Program-made: the position numbers and the translations under genes
The notes under the pieces: model-generated
Databases searched by the model: none
Told to the model about the DNA's origin: nothing
The model's input: the letters and a program-made list of their open reading frames with translations, nothing else
Assembly: GCA_020881915.1 (NCBI GenBank)
Contig: JAJFPB010000006.1
Span: 2,294,001-2,358,000, forward strand
Reading direction: 5' to 3'
Length of the DNA stretch: 64,000 nucleotides
From: Paramyrothecium sp. XJ0827
Lineage: Eukaryota; Ascomycota; Sordariomycetes; Hypocreales; Stachybotryaceae
In this document: one piece after another, positions 44,296 through 56,293 of the stretch
Layout: each line of letters opens with the position of its first letter
How positions within the stretch are numbered: position 1 is the first letter of the stretch

Positions 44296-45000
44296 CGCCA
44301 AAAAGTCGACTCATGCTGTTCTAGGCGTACAGGTATCTGGCTTATAGGGGAAACGATGTACATGAACTTGGGTTTGGGGATTTCCACAAATGGGGTTACA
44401 CATTGTCATTTTAGATAGGATTAAAAGTTTGAATTATAGAAGAAGCATTATAGACAACCGAGTATGATCAATAGCAGTGGTTGAGACATGATAGTGGTTC
44501 GTTGTCGCATTCCACGCCCTATACTCGCTTCCCAAAATAGTGTACAATTCGAGGGGCATATTGTTAGATTGTCCGACCACGGACCTGGTAGATCTTGATT
44601 CGCTTCATCATGTTAGCGTATAACAAGTGGCAATAATCACTACGTACTGCTCAGAGGGCGATAAGGGTGATGATCATGTGGCACGTGCCCAAGCGGACGG
44701 ACCTGAACGTGGGGTTGATGCAGTGATCAATGCATCTCTTTTGTTCCCCGGAGCTATCACCTGGTCGAAGTGGACACTGTACAGTGATTTGCAACATGGA
44801 ACGCAACTTCATAGAACATTGCGAAATCCTCGCCCTGACTCGGTCAATGAAGCGACGGGTGGGAACACCTCAAGACGCAACATGGGAGAAGTACAGGGTA
44901 GTTCAGGCTATCGCGCGTCGGAAGAAATCCCCTGGACAGACCCACAGGGACCGCTCCGATCGGCAGCCAGAGGCGGACCAAAGGCGCGGGTCGCAGGCAC

Positions 45001-45060
45001 AAAGGCAGGGCAAGGCAGGGCAAGGCAAAGGCAAGGCAAGGCAGATGCAAGGTGAAGGTA
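45001..45060. repeat. Degenerate GGCAA minisatellite
   Basis: Units of the form AAGGCAGGGC and AAGGCAAGGC repeat in a purine-rich strand for about 60 bases, then fade into AGGTGAAGGTAGGTGCAGGTG. This is a simple low-complexity array. Confidence 0.7.
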
Positions 45061-45810
45061 GGTGCAGGTGCTGGCCGAAACTAGGACTGAAAGGACACTA
45101 GTTAGGCAGACGTGAAGCAAAAAGTGGATGGGCGAATGGATTAAGGCGACAGGCAACGGCATGTAAGATCCAGGTACCTAATCCCCCCGTCCAATTACAG
45201 TAATTAGAGGCAAGACGTGAGACGAGTCGACTACCACGCCTTACCAACCTGAAAGGCACACTGACTGCCTGCCTGTACAGAGTACCGTGCTGCGCTTGAT
45301 TGGACTTGCCCGCCTTAACGTAGGTGCCGGCCTGCATTACCTTCGCCTCGAAAAACCTCGCCCCGTGATGAAACCCGTGCACTTTCGCCTCTCAACACCC
45401 CCCTCCCTCCCTACGTCTTTGTTCCCTCCGAATTTCTCGACGATAACCATGCACTTGCAATAGTCGCACAGCCTCTCTCGCTGCATAGTCCTTTTGTTCG
45501 GTTCTTTTTGTCATGCCATATGCATAGCGCATGCGTCTACTTCTCCCCTTCCTTTCTTTTTTCTCCAACCATTTCTTACCAACCACTTTTCTCGTCCATC
45601 CTTACGACACATCGTCTAGATTCCTCTTGCCCCGCCACACCTTTGCGTGCGTTGCGTGCGGCTCCAGCTGAGGCCAACTCTCGAGGGTGTTAGAAAAAAA
45701 AATAAGCTGAGCCCAGCCGCGCCGCCGCCTGCTGCGCCTGGCACCGACTGGTCATCCCCCTGCTGACCTGAACCGAACCCGCCCTGGCCTGGCCTGGACT
45801 GGACTTGTTC

Positions 45811-45839
45811 GAGCCGAACTGAACTGAACTGAACTGAAC
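45811..45839. repeat. AACTG pentanucleotide repeat
   Basis: GAACTGAACTGAACTGAACTGAACC gives about five units of a five-base repeat, 80-110 bases before the DOT1 ATG. The related CCTGGCCTGGCCTGGACTGG run lies just upstream. It is probably transcribed in the leader. Confidence 0.7.
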
Positions 45840-45919
45840 CCCTCCGAACCCCCTTATCCGATCCGATACGACCCGCGTGCCTTTGCGCCCTCGCATCCAT
45901 TCCACAAGAAACCGCCGCC

Positions 45920-47489
45920 ATGCCTCTCCTCGGCGGCAAGAATAACAAATTCAAGGTCGAACCTCCAAAGATTCGCATCGAAAAGGTAGTCGTCGACCGC
46001 CCCGCCCCCAAGCCAAAGCCGAAGCCGAAAGCCCCGATCGTCAGCAACGGGTCCGCGTCACGCTCGCCCTCCGTCAACCGCCCATCCCCCAAACCACTCC
46101 TCCGCCAGAAAAGCAATTCTCCCTACCCCTCCTCTTCCGATGAGAAGCGCCTCGAGCGCAAGCGCAAAGCTGGCACCCCGTCCACGGCGCGCCGCTCCCC
46201 CGTCAGCGACCGCGTCGAGTTCGACAAGGATAGCGACGCCGAGGACGATGGCTGGATGAACCTGGACTCGCGCAAGAGGCAGCGCAAGGGCACCGCGGAT
46301 GGGCGCTTCGTCGATCCTAACCGCAAGCTAAAGCACTCCAAGGCCTTTGAAAAAAGGCCCGAGGGACTAAAGTTCATTCACGCCGTAGAGGTTGCGTCGC
46401 TCGAGTCAAAATGCGTCCCAATCATGGGTGCCCAAAAGGAGGATGTCGCAATAGAACTGCAATACCCTAGCAAGCAGCCGCGCGAAAGGTAACTACTCGC
46501 CCCCTCCCCCCTTTGCCATTTGCAGGCATGTCATTAGTGAGCTAGGGCTAACTTTTGATAGATACGAACTGGTTTGGGGCAAGGACAAGATAGACGCAGT
46601 GGAGGCGAGCATACGCATCGTCAAGCATGTCGCCGAGGCCTATTTAACCGAAGAGGAGGCCGAGCCATTCACAGAGCACAACCACGGCCTAATACGACGA
46701 TTGGAGAAGGCATCGAACCGTAACATTCAAGACTTGACGGGGTTTAAGGCGGCCTTGCGCGAATACAACGAGACGCTGTTAGCCTTGGTGGAAGACGGTG
46801 TGATTGAGAAGAATCTGGAAAGCAAGCATGAGCTCTCGAGGAATCTTGTCGCTTTCATCCTCGACCAGGTCTACGATCGCACGGTCGCCCCCAAAGTCGA
46901 ACTCCTATCCAAGTACGAAAACGGAACCGACTATGTCTACGGCGAACTCCTCCATCCATTCATCTCCAAGATTCTGGTCGAACAGACCAAGATGACCTCA
47001 GACCACGTATTCGTCGACCTGGGCTCTGGCGTCGGAAATGTCGTGCTGCAAGCTGCGCTCGAGATTGGCTGCGAGAGCTGGGGGTGCGAGATGATGGAGA
47101 ATGCTTGCAACCTCGCCGATGCGCAGAAGAAAGAGTTCCAGGCACGGTGCATGCTTTGGGGCGTCAAGCCCGGAAGGGTACACCTGGAACGTGGCGACTT
47201 TCGTAAGAACGCTGGCATCCACGATGCCCTCAAGCGCGCCGACGTGGTGCTGGTCAACAATAAGGCCTTTACCTCACAACTCAACGACGACCTTGTCCGC
47301 ATGTTCCTCGACCTGAAGCCTGGGTGCAAGGTTATCTCGCTCAAGTCGTTCGTGGCTGATTCGAAGAGCAGCCACAACATCAACGATGTCGGCAGCACCA
47401 TCCTCGATGTGGAGGAGTGCACATACCCTGAGGGCTATGTGAGTTGGACGAATGCTGGCGGAGAGTATTTCATCTCCACACGCAAATAG
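45920..47489 (+). CDS. DOT1: Dot1 histone H3-lysine-79 methyltransferase
   Basis: Exons 45920-46488 and 46562-47489 give 498 aa. The N-terminal 130 residues are basic and disordered ([25 protein letters not shown]), as expected for nucleosome binding. The catalytic domain shows [15 protein letters not shown] (motif D1), SAM-binding DLGSGVGN at residues 342-349, [13 protein letters not shown], and NNKAF from residue 422. It ends with a [10 protein letters not shown] strand. Dot1 methylates H3K79 non-processively and acts in telomeric silencing and DNA-damage checkpoints in the nucleus. The protein lacks the long extensions seen in animals. It is convergent with ATG16, with 179 bases between stops. 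Confidence 0.97.
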
Positions 47490-47668
47490 ACTGTAGAACT
47501 TTGTTAGTATACGATAGAACTGTTGGATAGTCGTTGGAAAGACGACAGGGAACGTTTGGCGTGGACGGAAGAAGAATGAGGCTAGAAGCATACCAAATAC
47601 TCCACATAGCAGGTCGTTTTGTTAGAATTCAGATATCAGGGAACAGGTTCCCATTTCTCAACACTCCA

Positions 47669-48420
47669 TCACCGTCCTTTCTCAAGCAGGGGCTCGTTTG
47701 CAAGGTTCATGGCATCGGCCTCTTGAGCCATGCGTTTCATCCAGCGGTCAACAAGCTCCTTATTCTCCTTCTTGACCTTGTCTCGTTCCTTTTCGGCGAT
47801 TGATACCTGCAGGTTGAGCGTGATCATCTCGTCCTGGACGTTCTGCGATCCCAATATTAGCTGCGTACAGGAGCGAGCACTTGATTATACACGTCTGCTT
47901 ACCTCCAACAACTTCCTCTTCTCGCGCAGTTCATACTCGCGATCTTTGAGCCTCGTGGTCTGCGATGTCAGCTCCGCGCTCAGCTCCCGCAAAGACTTGG
48001 CGTCGTTCCTGATCTTGGCCCGCGACTTGTCGAGCTCCTCCTCCGCAGTGCGCAGCCGCGTCTCGGCAACGCCCCGCGAGCGCAGTGCCTCGGCGAGCTC
48101 GAGACGCAGTTGCGCCACGCCGGGGTCGTCAGAGGACGCAGGCACTTTCGGGTGCGCCGTGTTGCCCTTGGTCGGGCCCGACGTTACGAGGCGAGACTCC
48201 AGAGCGGCGCGCTCCGTCTCCAGTGCGGAGATGCGATCTGCCATTTGGGAGCCTGCAGGAGCGGTTACCAACGCATGCCGTGTTTGAGACAGAACTGATG
48301 CCTGGTGGGGGTTTGTAGACTGGCTTCAGACATACATATCTGGACGAGGTCCATATTGACGGGATTGCTGAGCTCTGCATCTTTCAGAGACGAGAGATAC
48401 TCCTCTTTCCAATTCGGCAT
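47669..48420 (-). CDS. ATG16: Autophagy protein Atg16
   Basis: Three exons give 202 aa: 48336-48420, 47903-48252 and 47669-47842. The N-terminus MPNWKEEYLSSLKDAELSNPVNMDLVQICSQMADRI is the Atg5-binding helix. The rest is coiled coil, with heptads through ALETERAALESRL, LRLELAEALRSRG, LSAELTSQTTRLKDREYELREKRKLLE and LQVSIAEKERDKVKKENKELVDRWM. It ends EADAMNLANEPLLEKGR. The length fits fungal Atg16 without the WD40 half of animal ATG16L1. Atg16 dimerises and ties the Atg12-Atg5 conjugate to the phagophore, where it directs Atg8 lipidation. It is head to head with VPS16 across 411 bases. Confidence 0.95.
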
Positions 48421-48831
48421 TTTGAAGGCGGTAGCGAAAGAACAGCACTACGTCGCAGAGTTGAGAATAGCCCGGAATTGTCGAAGGGAGGTTGTCTTGT
48501 ACTTTGTAGCTCCCCCGCGGTCGCTTCTGCTGATAAGATTCGTAGCGGGGCCTAGAGGGAAGGGATGATGCAACAGGGCGGACCTGGCGCCTGCTGCCCA
48601 TGCAGTGGAGCAATCTTCCGAGGTATATCCACCGCACTCTGACGAGCTGCTGCAACCTGAACTGCATTAGCTCTCAGAGCTCCCCCAACCTCATCGATCC
48701 CAGCCCATAGAGACAGACCTCAACTCACTGGCTCTCACAAGCACACAACGTGTTGTACATTTTTTTTCTTTTCTTTCCGCCACATCGAAACGTAACATCG
48801 CGAGTTGCAACCATCATGCAATAGTTCGTCA
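48421..48831. promoter_or_regulatory. Bidirectional promoter region, ATG16 / VPS16
   Basis: This 411-base gap lies between divergent starts. It contains an oligo-T/CT stretch (TTTTTTTTCTTTTCTTTCC) about 50-70 bases before the VPS16 ATG. No TATA box is clear. Both genes serve vacuolar degradation, so co-expression is plausible. Confidence 0.45.
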
Positions 48832-51755
48832 ATGGATACTCTTCATCCAAGAGCGGAATGGGAGAGCGTAGGGGATAAGTGGTTCCGGAAGACGCAGCTG
48901 TACACGGATGTCTTCGATAAAGACTTGGACCTGGACAGCTATGTCGTTACGGGCGCGCCTTATGCCGGAGCTCTAGGTAAGACATTTACTTCTTCTCTAT
49001 GCTCATGCATGGTCCCAATGGCGGGTACTGCATGCTCTGCCGACATTCATCTCATGTCTACCTCTCCTGAATCAAGCTTCGGCACGAACCACTCAGACAC
49101 ATCTTCTAACACCTCTCAGCTTTATGGCGTGATGATTCGAAGCTTCACGCGTACCAGCCAGGCAAGTCATCAAAGCCTTCAATAGACATCTACAGCCTTG
49201 CCGGGAAGAAGCTGCAAAGCATTCCTTGGGATAAAGGCACGATCAAAGGGCTGGGATGGTCGGAAGAGGAAACTCTGCTGGTTGTGACATCTGATGGAAA
49301 CGTGCGATGCTACGATCTTCAGGGCGACTTTAGCCACTTCACGCTTGGTCATGGCGCGGACAACTACGGCGTTGAGTCGTGCCGGTAAGTACTATGCCGC
49401 GTCATCTCTTTCCGGCGGCGCTGACTTCGCTAGATTCTACGACCAAGGCATGGTCGCTCTTCTTGGCAACAACACTCTGGTCACAGTTTCTTCGTATTCG
49501 GAACCACGTCCAAAACTCCTTGCCACACCTCCCGAGGGCGAGATTCAATCATGGGGCATCATCTCCCCCGATCACACTTTGTCTCGTTCTGTTGAAGCGC
49601 TATTAAGCATCGAGAAGACGGTCTATGTTGTTGACGCTACCGATTGCGAGGACAGGTTTCTAGATATCGGCCCCTTCACCCACATCAGCGTTTCACCGGA
49701 TGGCCGATTTGTGAATTTGTATGCAGAGAACGGCAAAGCACATGTCATCTCCAGCGACTTTCAGGAACGTCTGTTCGAGCACGATTCAGACTCACAAACG
49801 CCACCTCTTTATGTTGAGTGGTGCGGAAGCGATGCAATCATTGCTTGGGAGGATGAGGTTCACGTTATTGGGCCTGGTGAAGTTTCTTCGTCTTACATTT
49901 ACGAGAGCAACCGTGTACATGTCATTTCCGGTAAGCAGGAGGGCCGTACGGACCGGAATATTCACTAACAACTCACCAGAATACGATGGCGCCCGACTAA
50001 TAACTAATGAGTATTGTGAATTCCTCGAGCGAGTACCTTCAGAGACGATGCAGGCTTTTGGCCAAGCCACGGAGTCTGCCCCAGCGTCGATCCTCCTCGA
50101 TGCTGTTGGACAACTTGAACTGGAATCGCCAAAGGCAGATGATTATATACAACTCATCCGGCCGAACTTGACTGAGGCGGTTGACACTTGCGTCAACGCC
50201 GCGGGGCGTGAGTTTGACGTTCACTGGCAGAAGCGGTTACTAAAGGCTGCATCTTTTGGCAAATCTGTGCTGGACATTTACAATAGCGATGACTTTGTCG
50301 ATATGTGCGAGACGCTTCGCGTGCTGAACGCGGTTCGCTTTTATGAGGTTGGCATGCCTCTCTCGTACGAGCAATTCCAGCGTTTGACACCGGAGCGCAT
50401 GATTAGGCGGCTCCTTAACCGCCACGAGTACCTACTAGCACTCAAGATTGCAGGTTACCTCAAATTGCCAACCGACCGCATTTACGTGCATTGGGCATCA
50501 TCCAAGGTTCGCGTAGGCGCCGAAGACGATGAGACAATTTGCCGTCTAGTAGTGGAAAGGTTGTCGGGCAAGCCTGGGATCTCCTTCGAAGAGATTGCAA
50601 GAGCTGCATACCACGAGGGCCGATCACGCTTGGCGACCGAGCTTCTAAACCACGAACCTCGTGGAGGACGCCAAGTGCCTCTTCTCCTAGACATGGAGGA
50701 GGATGAGCTAGCCCTGGACAAGGCGGTCGAGAGTGGCGACACAGACCTGATGCTTTCAGTGCTGTTGCGTCTGAAAAAGAAGCTGCCGTTGGCGGCCTTC
50801 TTCCGCGTTATCAACGCACGACCCACGGCGACAGCTTTGGTCGAGGCTGCGGCCATGACCGAAGGCGATAACACGCTTCTCAAGGACTTGTACTACCAGG
50901 ATGACCGACGAGTAGAGGGTGCCAATGTGTTCATCCGCGAATCTCTGCGACAACCTGATGCCCGGACTGCGTCGGATAAGTTGGCCCTTGCAGCGAAACT
51001 ACTCGCCGATTCCAAGGAGTCTTCTTCTGAGCTTCACGCGCTCAAAGAAGCGGCCACTCTTCTCAGGATGCAGGAGTCCTTCGACCGCGACCTAACGGAC
51101 TCCTTCACGGGCTTGAGCATCAACGCTACGATTTTCAAGCTCATCCGCCTGGGTTATCAAGGACGAGCCAAGAAGATTCAGAGCGAGTTCAAGGTACCGG
51201 AAAAGGTGGCGTGGTGGATTCGGTAAGTGACTTGTTTGAAGCTATCCCCGAATTTTTTACGAGCTTTCCCACGACAACGCATGACATTTTGCTAACGATT
51301 CTTGCCTTGCAGTCTGCGGGCGCTCGTTGCGAAGCGCGATTGGAACGAGATCGAAGACATTGCCAGGGCCAAGAAGAGCCCCATTGGATGGGAGGTGAGT
51401 GACCCCATGCCGGAAGCGTCCGTCGATTCACGGGGAGGAGCGAAATGCTACACTAGCACGATCACGATCTTAAAAAAAAGCTAACCACGTCATTTTACGG
51501 CAGCCCTTTTTCAACCTCACCCTGCAGGCGGGTAACCCTCGGCTGGCGGCTGTCTTCATCCCGAAATGCACAGGCCTTGAGCCCGGTGAGAGCATCGCCA
51601 TGTACGAGAAATGCGGGATGCGGGTCAAGGCGGCGCAGGAAGCGGTCAAGCTCAAGGACGTGGATTCGTGGCAAAGGCTGCTGGAGGCGGCAGGAAGAGG
51701 CACACAAGAGGGAAGAGAGATTGAGAGGCTTGGCAGCACCGTTTTCAAGAAGTAA
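48832..51755 (+). CDS. VPS16: Vps16, core subunit of HOPS/CORVET tethering complexes
   Basis: Six exons give 827 aa: 48832-48976, 49120-49384, 49434-49930, 49980-51222, 51313-51394 and 51504-51755. All junctions keep frame. The N-terminal beta-propeller (about residues 1-400) includes LGWSEEETLLVVTSDGNVRCYDL and HISVSPDGRFVNLYAENG. The C-terminal alpha-solenoid holds the conserved PGISFEEIARAAYHEGRSRLATELLNHEPR and GRQVPLLLDMEEDELALDKAVESGDTDL stretches. It ends with LGYQGRAKKIQSEFKVPEKVAWWIR. Vps16 pairs with Vps33 (an SM protein) to template SNARE assembly in vacuole and endosome fusion. The length matches the family. Confidence 0.97.
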
Positions 51756-54700
51756 CGCGGTTGGAGAAATAGTGCGCTGTCTGGCGATCTTGTTTCAAAG
51801 TAGAAGAAGAGGCGGTGGAGTATTACGTATGATAGGACTTCACAAACATGGCCAAGTCGGTCTCCTCGAACAAGCACTTGGATAGGCTTGGCAGGCTTCG
51901 AACTGTTTCTGCTGTGCAGGTTCGTACCGGACGCGGCCCCAGGTGAAACACGAGACAAAAGGCGCATATACCACCATTTACAACGCACCCCTCCCCATAC
52001 TCTCCTTTAGCCCGGTTACAGCACTGTACATTCCAGATAATTGTATTGGAAGGCCAGAAAAAGAAAAAGGAGCGAGCACAGGGCAACCGGCAGGAAGGAT
52101 GGAGTACGGTAGCGTTGAAGGTTCGAGCTTGAAATAGACCGAGGGAGCCATCGTGGTATTTGCAACCCCGTGGAGCCGTAAGCGATTGGAGGCGTCCGGC
52201 CACTTCCTCTGGGGACCTGACGGAAATGATTCCGGAACAGCGGAGGGTCCAAGAATAGAGGGGCTAAACGTTTGAACATGCAGGTGTCCGCGACTGTATG
52301 CGACGAGACGACTGCAACGTGCAGCTCGAGCAGAGCTCGTTCGAAAGCTCGCATCCAACCTGTAGCTTCCAGGGGGTTTTACCGCGTACGACTCAGGAGC
52401 TTGGAGTTCCAGCAACCCACGAGGTGGTTTGCCTGCTAGCGTTGCGCCTAGCGTTTCGATCCACGCCGTCGAGCTTCTCTTGGAATCAAACAAGAACAAG
52501 CTTCGCATGTGAGCGAGTTGTTCCGGCGAACCGGGATCGTTGGCTCACGTGCTTCGGTTGTCTGGCTTCCATTTTGGATTTTCGGCTTGTCGCGCCTGAC
52601 AGCCCGCCAGCCAGCCCAGCCTAACTTACATGATGATGTGCACGGCGTGGGGTGATTGTGGCGGCGGCGGCGGCAGGACATGGCCGGTTGTGGAAAGTCA
52701 GAGCCAAAGGTCGCAAAGCTAAGGCCATTCTTCCTGTTTGACAGCGGCTCCGGCTCCATAATGGTAGCAGTGGACGGCACGAAGGTACTGTGCGTACGGC
52801 CCTCCGAAAGCGCTGCGACACCACGGCTGCAGAGGGCCCAGCTTCGCCTTTTGGGGGGGGAGGCAAGAACAGCTGCGAATATTGCCTCATCGTGAACCCC
52901 TGCGCTGCTTGATCGCAAAGCCCCTTGGGCCAGGACCGATAGGTGCAACCCGTTATTTGCAGACTCCTTGCGCTAACGGACAGAGTTGGGATTCGAGACG
53001 CTCGCCTGTCCCGAGATCGTGGGAGATTCAGATTCTAGACCATCCACAAATTGGCTCCTTTGCCGGCTGAGATTTGGCCTAAGCCTCTTCGAGACAGCCC
53101 TATCCAGGCCCTCCTTCGCGCAGCAAAAGCTCCTCCCCGTACCGCGGCAAGGACCCCAAGCCAAAACGAACCCGGTTCTCGGACTAAAACTATCCTGCGT
53201 CCCCGTCCGCCATAAATTAACCTTCTTTTTCGAGAATTGGGAAACGAAGATTGGCGGTGCCGGACCACGGGCTGCTGACTGGGGGGACCCTTGGAATGCA
53301 AGACGATCCCTCAGAAGGGAAAAAAAACGAAGTGTTGCTTTTCCTCTTTCGCCTGCGCCAAGCCTCTCTGTCACGTTTGCCTTTCCCCCCCACCAGTTTT
53401 GATCATGAACCCGCTAGCTCCTGGTTCAGAATCAGGGCCAGGGCAGTTGAGAAATCAGCGACATGGCGCATTGTTCTTGCTCGAGACTCCACGAGGGAAA
53501 AATAGCCCAGCTAGGGCACGGAAAAGAGCGAGAGACGGTACCCAGCTGGACGGAAGTAGCCGCAAGCAAAGAGGCTAGACTAGCCGCCATTTTGGGAAGA
53601 TCACCTCGTCCGAGACATGTGCTCGATCTACGCAGCCCGCGTGCAGTGCTGAGGGAGGGGAGGGGGGAGCTCCCGTAAACGTGAGCTGTGCAGATGAGCA
53701 GAAGCTCAGATCTGTCCAGGTGACGAAGCTTTACGAAGTCAACGCAACGCAACGCAGTCCCCTGCCCCGGGGCGCCGTAGCACCACCATGACCCCTCATG
53801 CGTTTCGTTGTCCCACCGCCCCTCCACGCAAGCTCATCTGGGTTTCTTTGTGTTTCCCCGTTTCCTGCTTCCTGCAGCAGGGGGTGTTTGGGGCAAGTTG
53901 GTTTTTTTTGTGTGTTTCCCCTTCCCCGCCAACGGCCGGACTCGAAAAGTGTGGAGAGGGCCCAGACGTTGGCCCTGAAGTTCTGCTGTGCCTGCGAGTG
54001 AAAGCCGGATAGGCTTGAGCAGAGAAGGGCCGTCGGGGGGGCAAGACTGTGGCTAAATAAATGAGGAACATAACCAGACTAGAGCTTGTCTGCTTAGGAC
54101 TACCGACAGGAGGCGTAGCTTCGGATCGAGTCTACTATTAGACTATGGATCAACAGCTAACAGGGCGCCGGTCCTCTCTGGAGGAGGCACAGTGAGGCGG
54201 TCATTTTGCTTTTCTGCCACGCCCGCCATTCGCGTCTTTGTACTTCATGCCGAGCGCAGGGAAACGAAGCCCATCATTGACAGCGATGGAGCTCCCCAAA
54301 CTGTGGCGAGCGTCGGCCAGTGAGAATCGAGGATGGATGGTCAAATCGACCCCGAAAGATTGACCCTGTGCCACACCAGCGATGGATTCCCCCCCCCCAA
54401 AAGCAGGCCAACGTGAGGAGAGCAGGGACCACATGCCACAGCGTTGGAGCCTCTAACATTGGCATATGCAAGCCTGCCTTGGCCCAGGACCCTGCCTGTG
54501 CAACGTCTGGGCTCATGGTGGCTGGTTCGGTCCAAGTGATGAAAAGCTGTGGTGGTGGCACTTTCATGCGAACGGGGGAGGCGCCTCTTCCATCTCAATG
54601 CTGCAGATGAGGCACTGCACCCCCCTCCCCCCCCGCGGGGCCTATGGAGCGCAAGATCTGTAAATTCCTCTGAGATGAGGCTTGAAGCTTCCGGCTTGCT

Positions 54701-56293
54701 GGGCTGTAGTAGCTTCAGCTTCGGGGAGGAGAGGAGGGGTTGAGCCTGTGCCGCCGCAGCACGCATCGCATCGCCAAGGCTGGTATACGGAGTAAAAGGG
54801 ACCAGTACTGATTGCAGTGGAGGGGGACTTGGTTTCGGTGGTTCCAGGCCCTTATTTTTGGGGGGTGGTGTACCTCCCCTCTAGGCCTTTGCACCCCCCC
54901 CTCATGTTTCCCTCTAAATCGAGTACCAAAAGGCCCAAATAGCCTACACAAGATACCTTGCGTATCGGTACCCCTGTACTCCCGCCTCAGGCGCTGAAGA
55001 CTCGACTCTCGTCTCGCCTCCACTTCGCACGCGGCGTGTCTTAGCATATTTCACCCGCGAGCGGCTGTCCCGAGACCCAGAAACCTGTCCCTCCCCTCCA
55101 TTCCAGTCCCCTTTGGATCCTGTGAACTCTCTGCCTGCAGCGGTTTTGTCTTTTGGGCTTTTCTTGTGTCGTTGCGGTGCCTGGCCGGATTTCTCAAAAG
55201 ACCGCCTCGTGCCCGTCCTGCCCCGTCCCCCCCGGAAGCAGAGTCCAAATCTACGGCTAGACAGATCCGACGGAGCTGCAGCTGCATATCGGTACCGTGC
55301 CGAAAGGGGTCGACTTTTCGAGTCAATCAAACGAAGAGCAAAACAAAGCAAAGCAAAGCAAAAGGAAAACCAAAACCAAAACCGAATCGAGTCCAGCCGA
55401 GGCCCTCCCCCCGGGCGATCCTTGCAAACGGGCAAATCAGACTGCTTGGCTGCAGCCGACTAGACGACCAACGATTGCTCCGTCTCGTGCTCCTTGTTGA
55501 CCTTGCACCCATCTACCTCAGGTAATCTACGGTAACCCAGCCAGCCAGGTTGCAGGGCGTCTTATCGAATATTCCCCGTACGTTTTGCGCCGTCTTTTTG
55601 TCCTCCAACCTCCGTGCCGAATCCTCAACTTGCTCTCTTTGCTTTGCAATCGTCTCCTCATCCTTTCTCTCCTATTTTCATCCGCAATCTTGTCTGCCTC
55701 CCTCGTTCCCTTCTCAATCGTCCCACACCTGCTGTTAGTCCTGCTGCCACCCCAACCCCCCCTGGCTTGCCTTGCCTGTCCGTACCGCTGCCACCACCAT
55801 CCCTACGACTGATCCGCTCCTTGGCCGTTGCTGACCAGGCAGATCCAGACGAAAGCTCCTCGCCTGACCGTGTGCCGCCTTACTTCTACTGCTACCTCGG
55901 CCAACCTCGTCGCCGGTAGCCTTTCTGTCGAATCCTTTTCTTCCTCCTTCGCTTTCGTCTACACGTTGCTACTCAACCGACAACCCCCTTTCGAATCATC
56001 TTCCTCTTGGCTTCTCTGCGCTGCACTGCAGTGTTGGCTTCTCCAGAATTTGGCCGATCCTCACCACTTTGGTCCGACCTTTGGCTGCACTATTCTATCA
56101 TCATCAGCAGCTACCGCAGCAGGTCTCACCCGCATGGCAGCCTACACCTGAGACCTTAGCATCTCTCGACCTGTACTGCATCCTCCAGCGTCGACAGCCC
56201 ACCTGATTCACCGACCTTGACCCAGCCGACTGACCGAGTCCCCCCCAATTACGCCTACACGCAGTCCAGGAGCCCTCGTGCGTTGTAGTCCAG
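51756..56293. other. 4.5 kb gene-free stretch with long pyrimidine-rich leader
   Basis: No frame here is supported: those present are short, overlap on both strands and lack ATG-plus-splice logic. Notable content is AACGCAACGCAACGCAG near 53741-53757, several G or C homopolymer runs of 8-10 bases (for example near 52853, 54391 and 54624), and a repeat of AAAGC and AAAACC units (55338-55383). A strongly pyrimidine-rich zone (about 55480-56290) leads into the FHA-RING gene and may be its long untranslated leader. No RNA gene was recognised. Confidence 0.5.
55338..55383. repeat. AAAGC / AAAACC short tandem repeats
   Basis: About four AAAGC-type units are followed by three AAAACC-type units in an A-rich strand. 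This is a simple repeat with no coding support. Confidence 0.65.

Larger units (their letters stand above)
44296..45919. other. Intergenic: rhodopsin-fold gene 3' flank and DOT1 leader, with simple repeats
   Basis: This 1.6 kb stretch holds two short repeat arrays (45001-45060 and 45811-45839), listed separately. From about 45380 to 45919 it is pyrimidine-rich (CCTCCCTCCC, TTCTCCCCTTCC), consistent with a DOT1 5' leader. No gene is visible. Confidence 0.55.
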
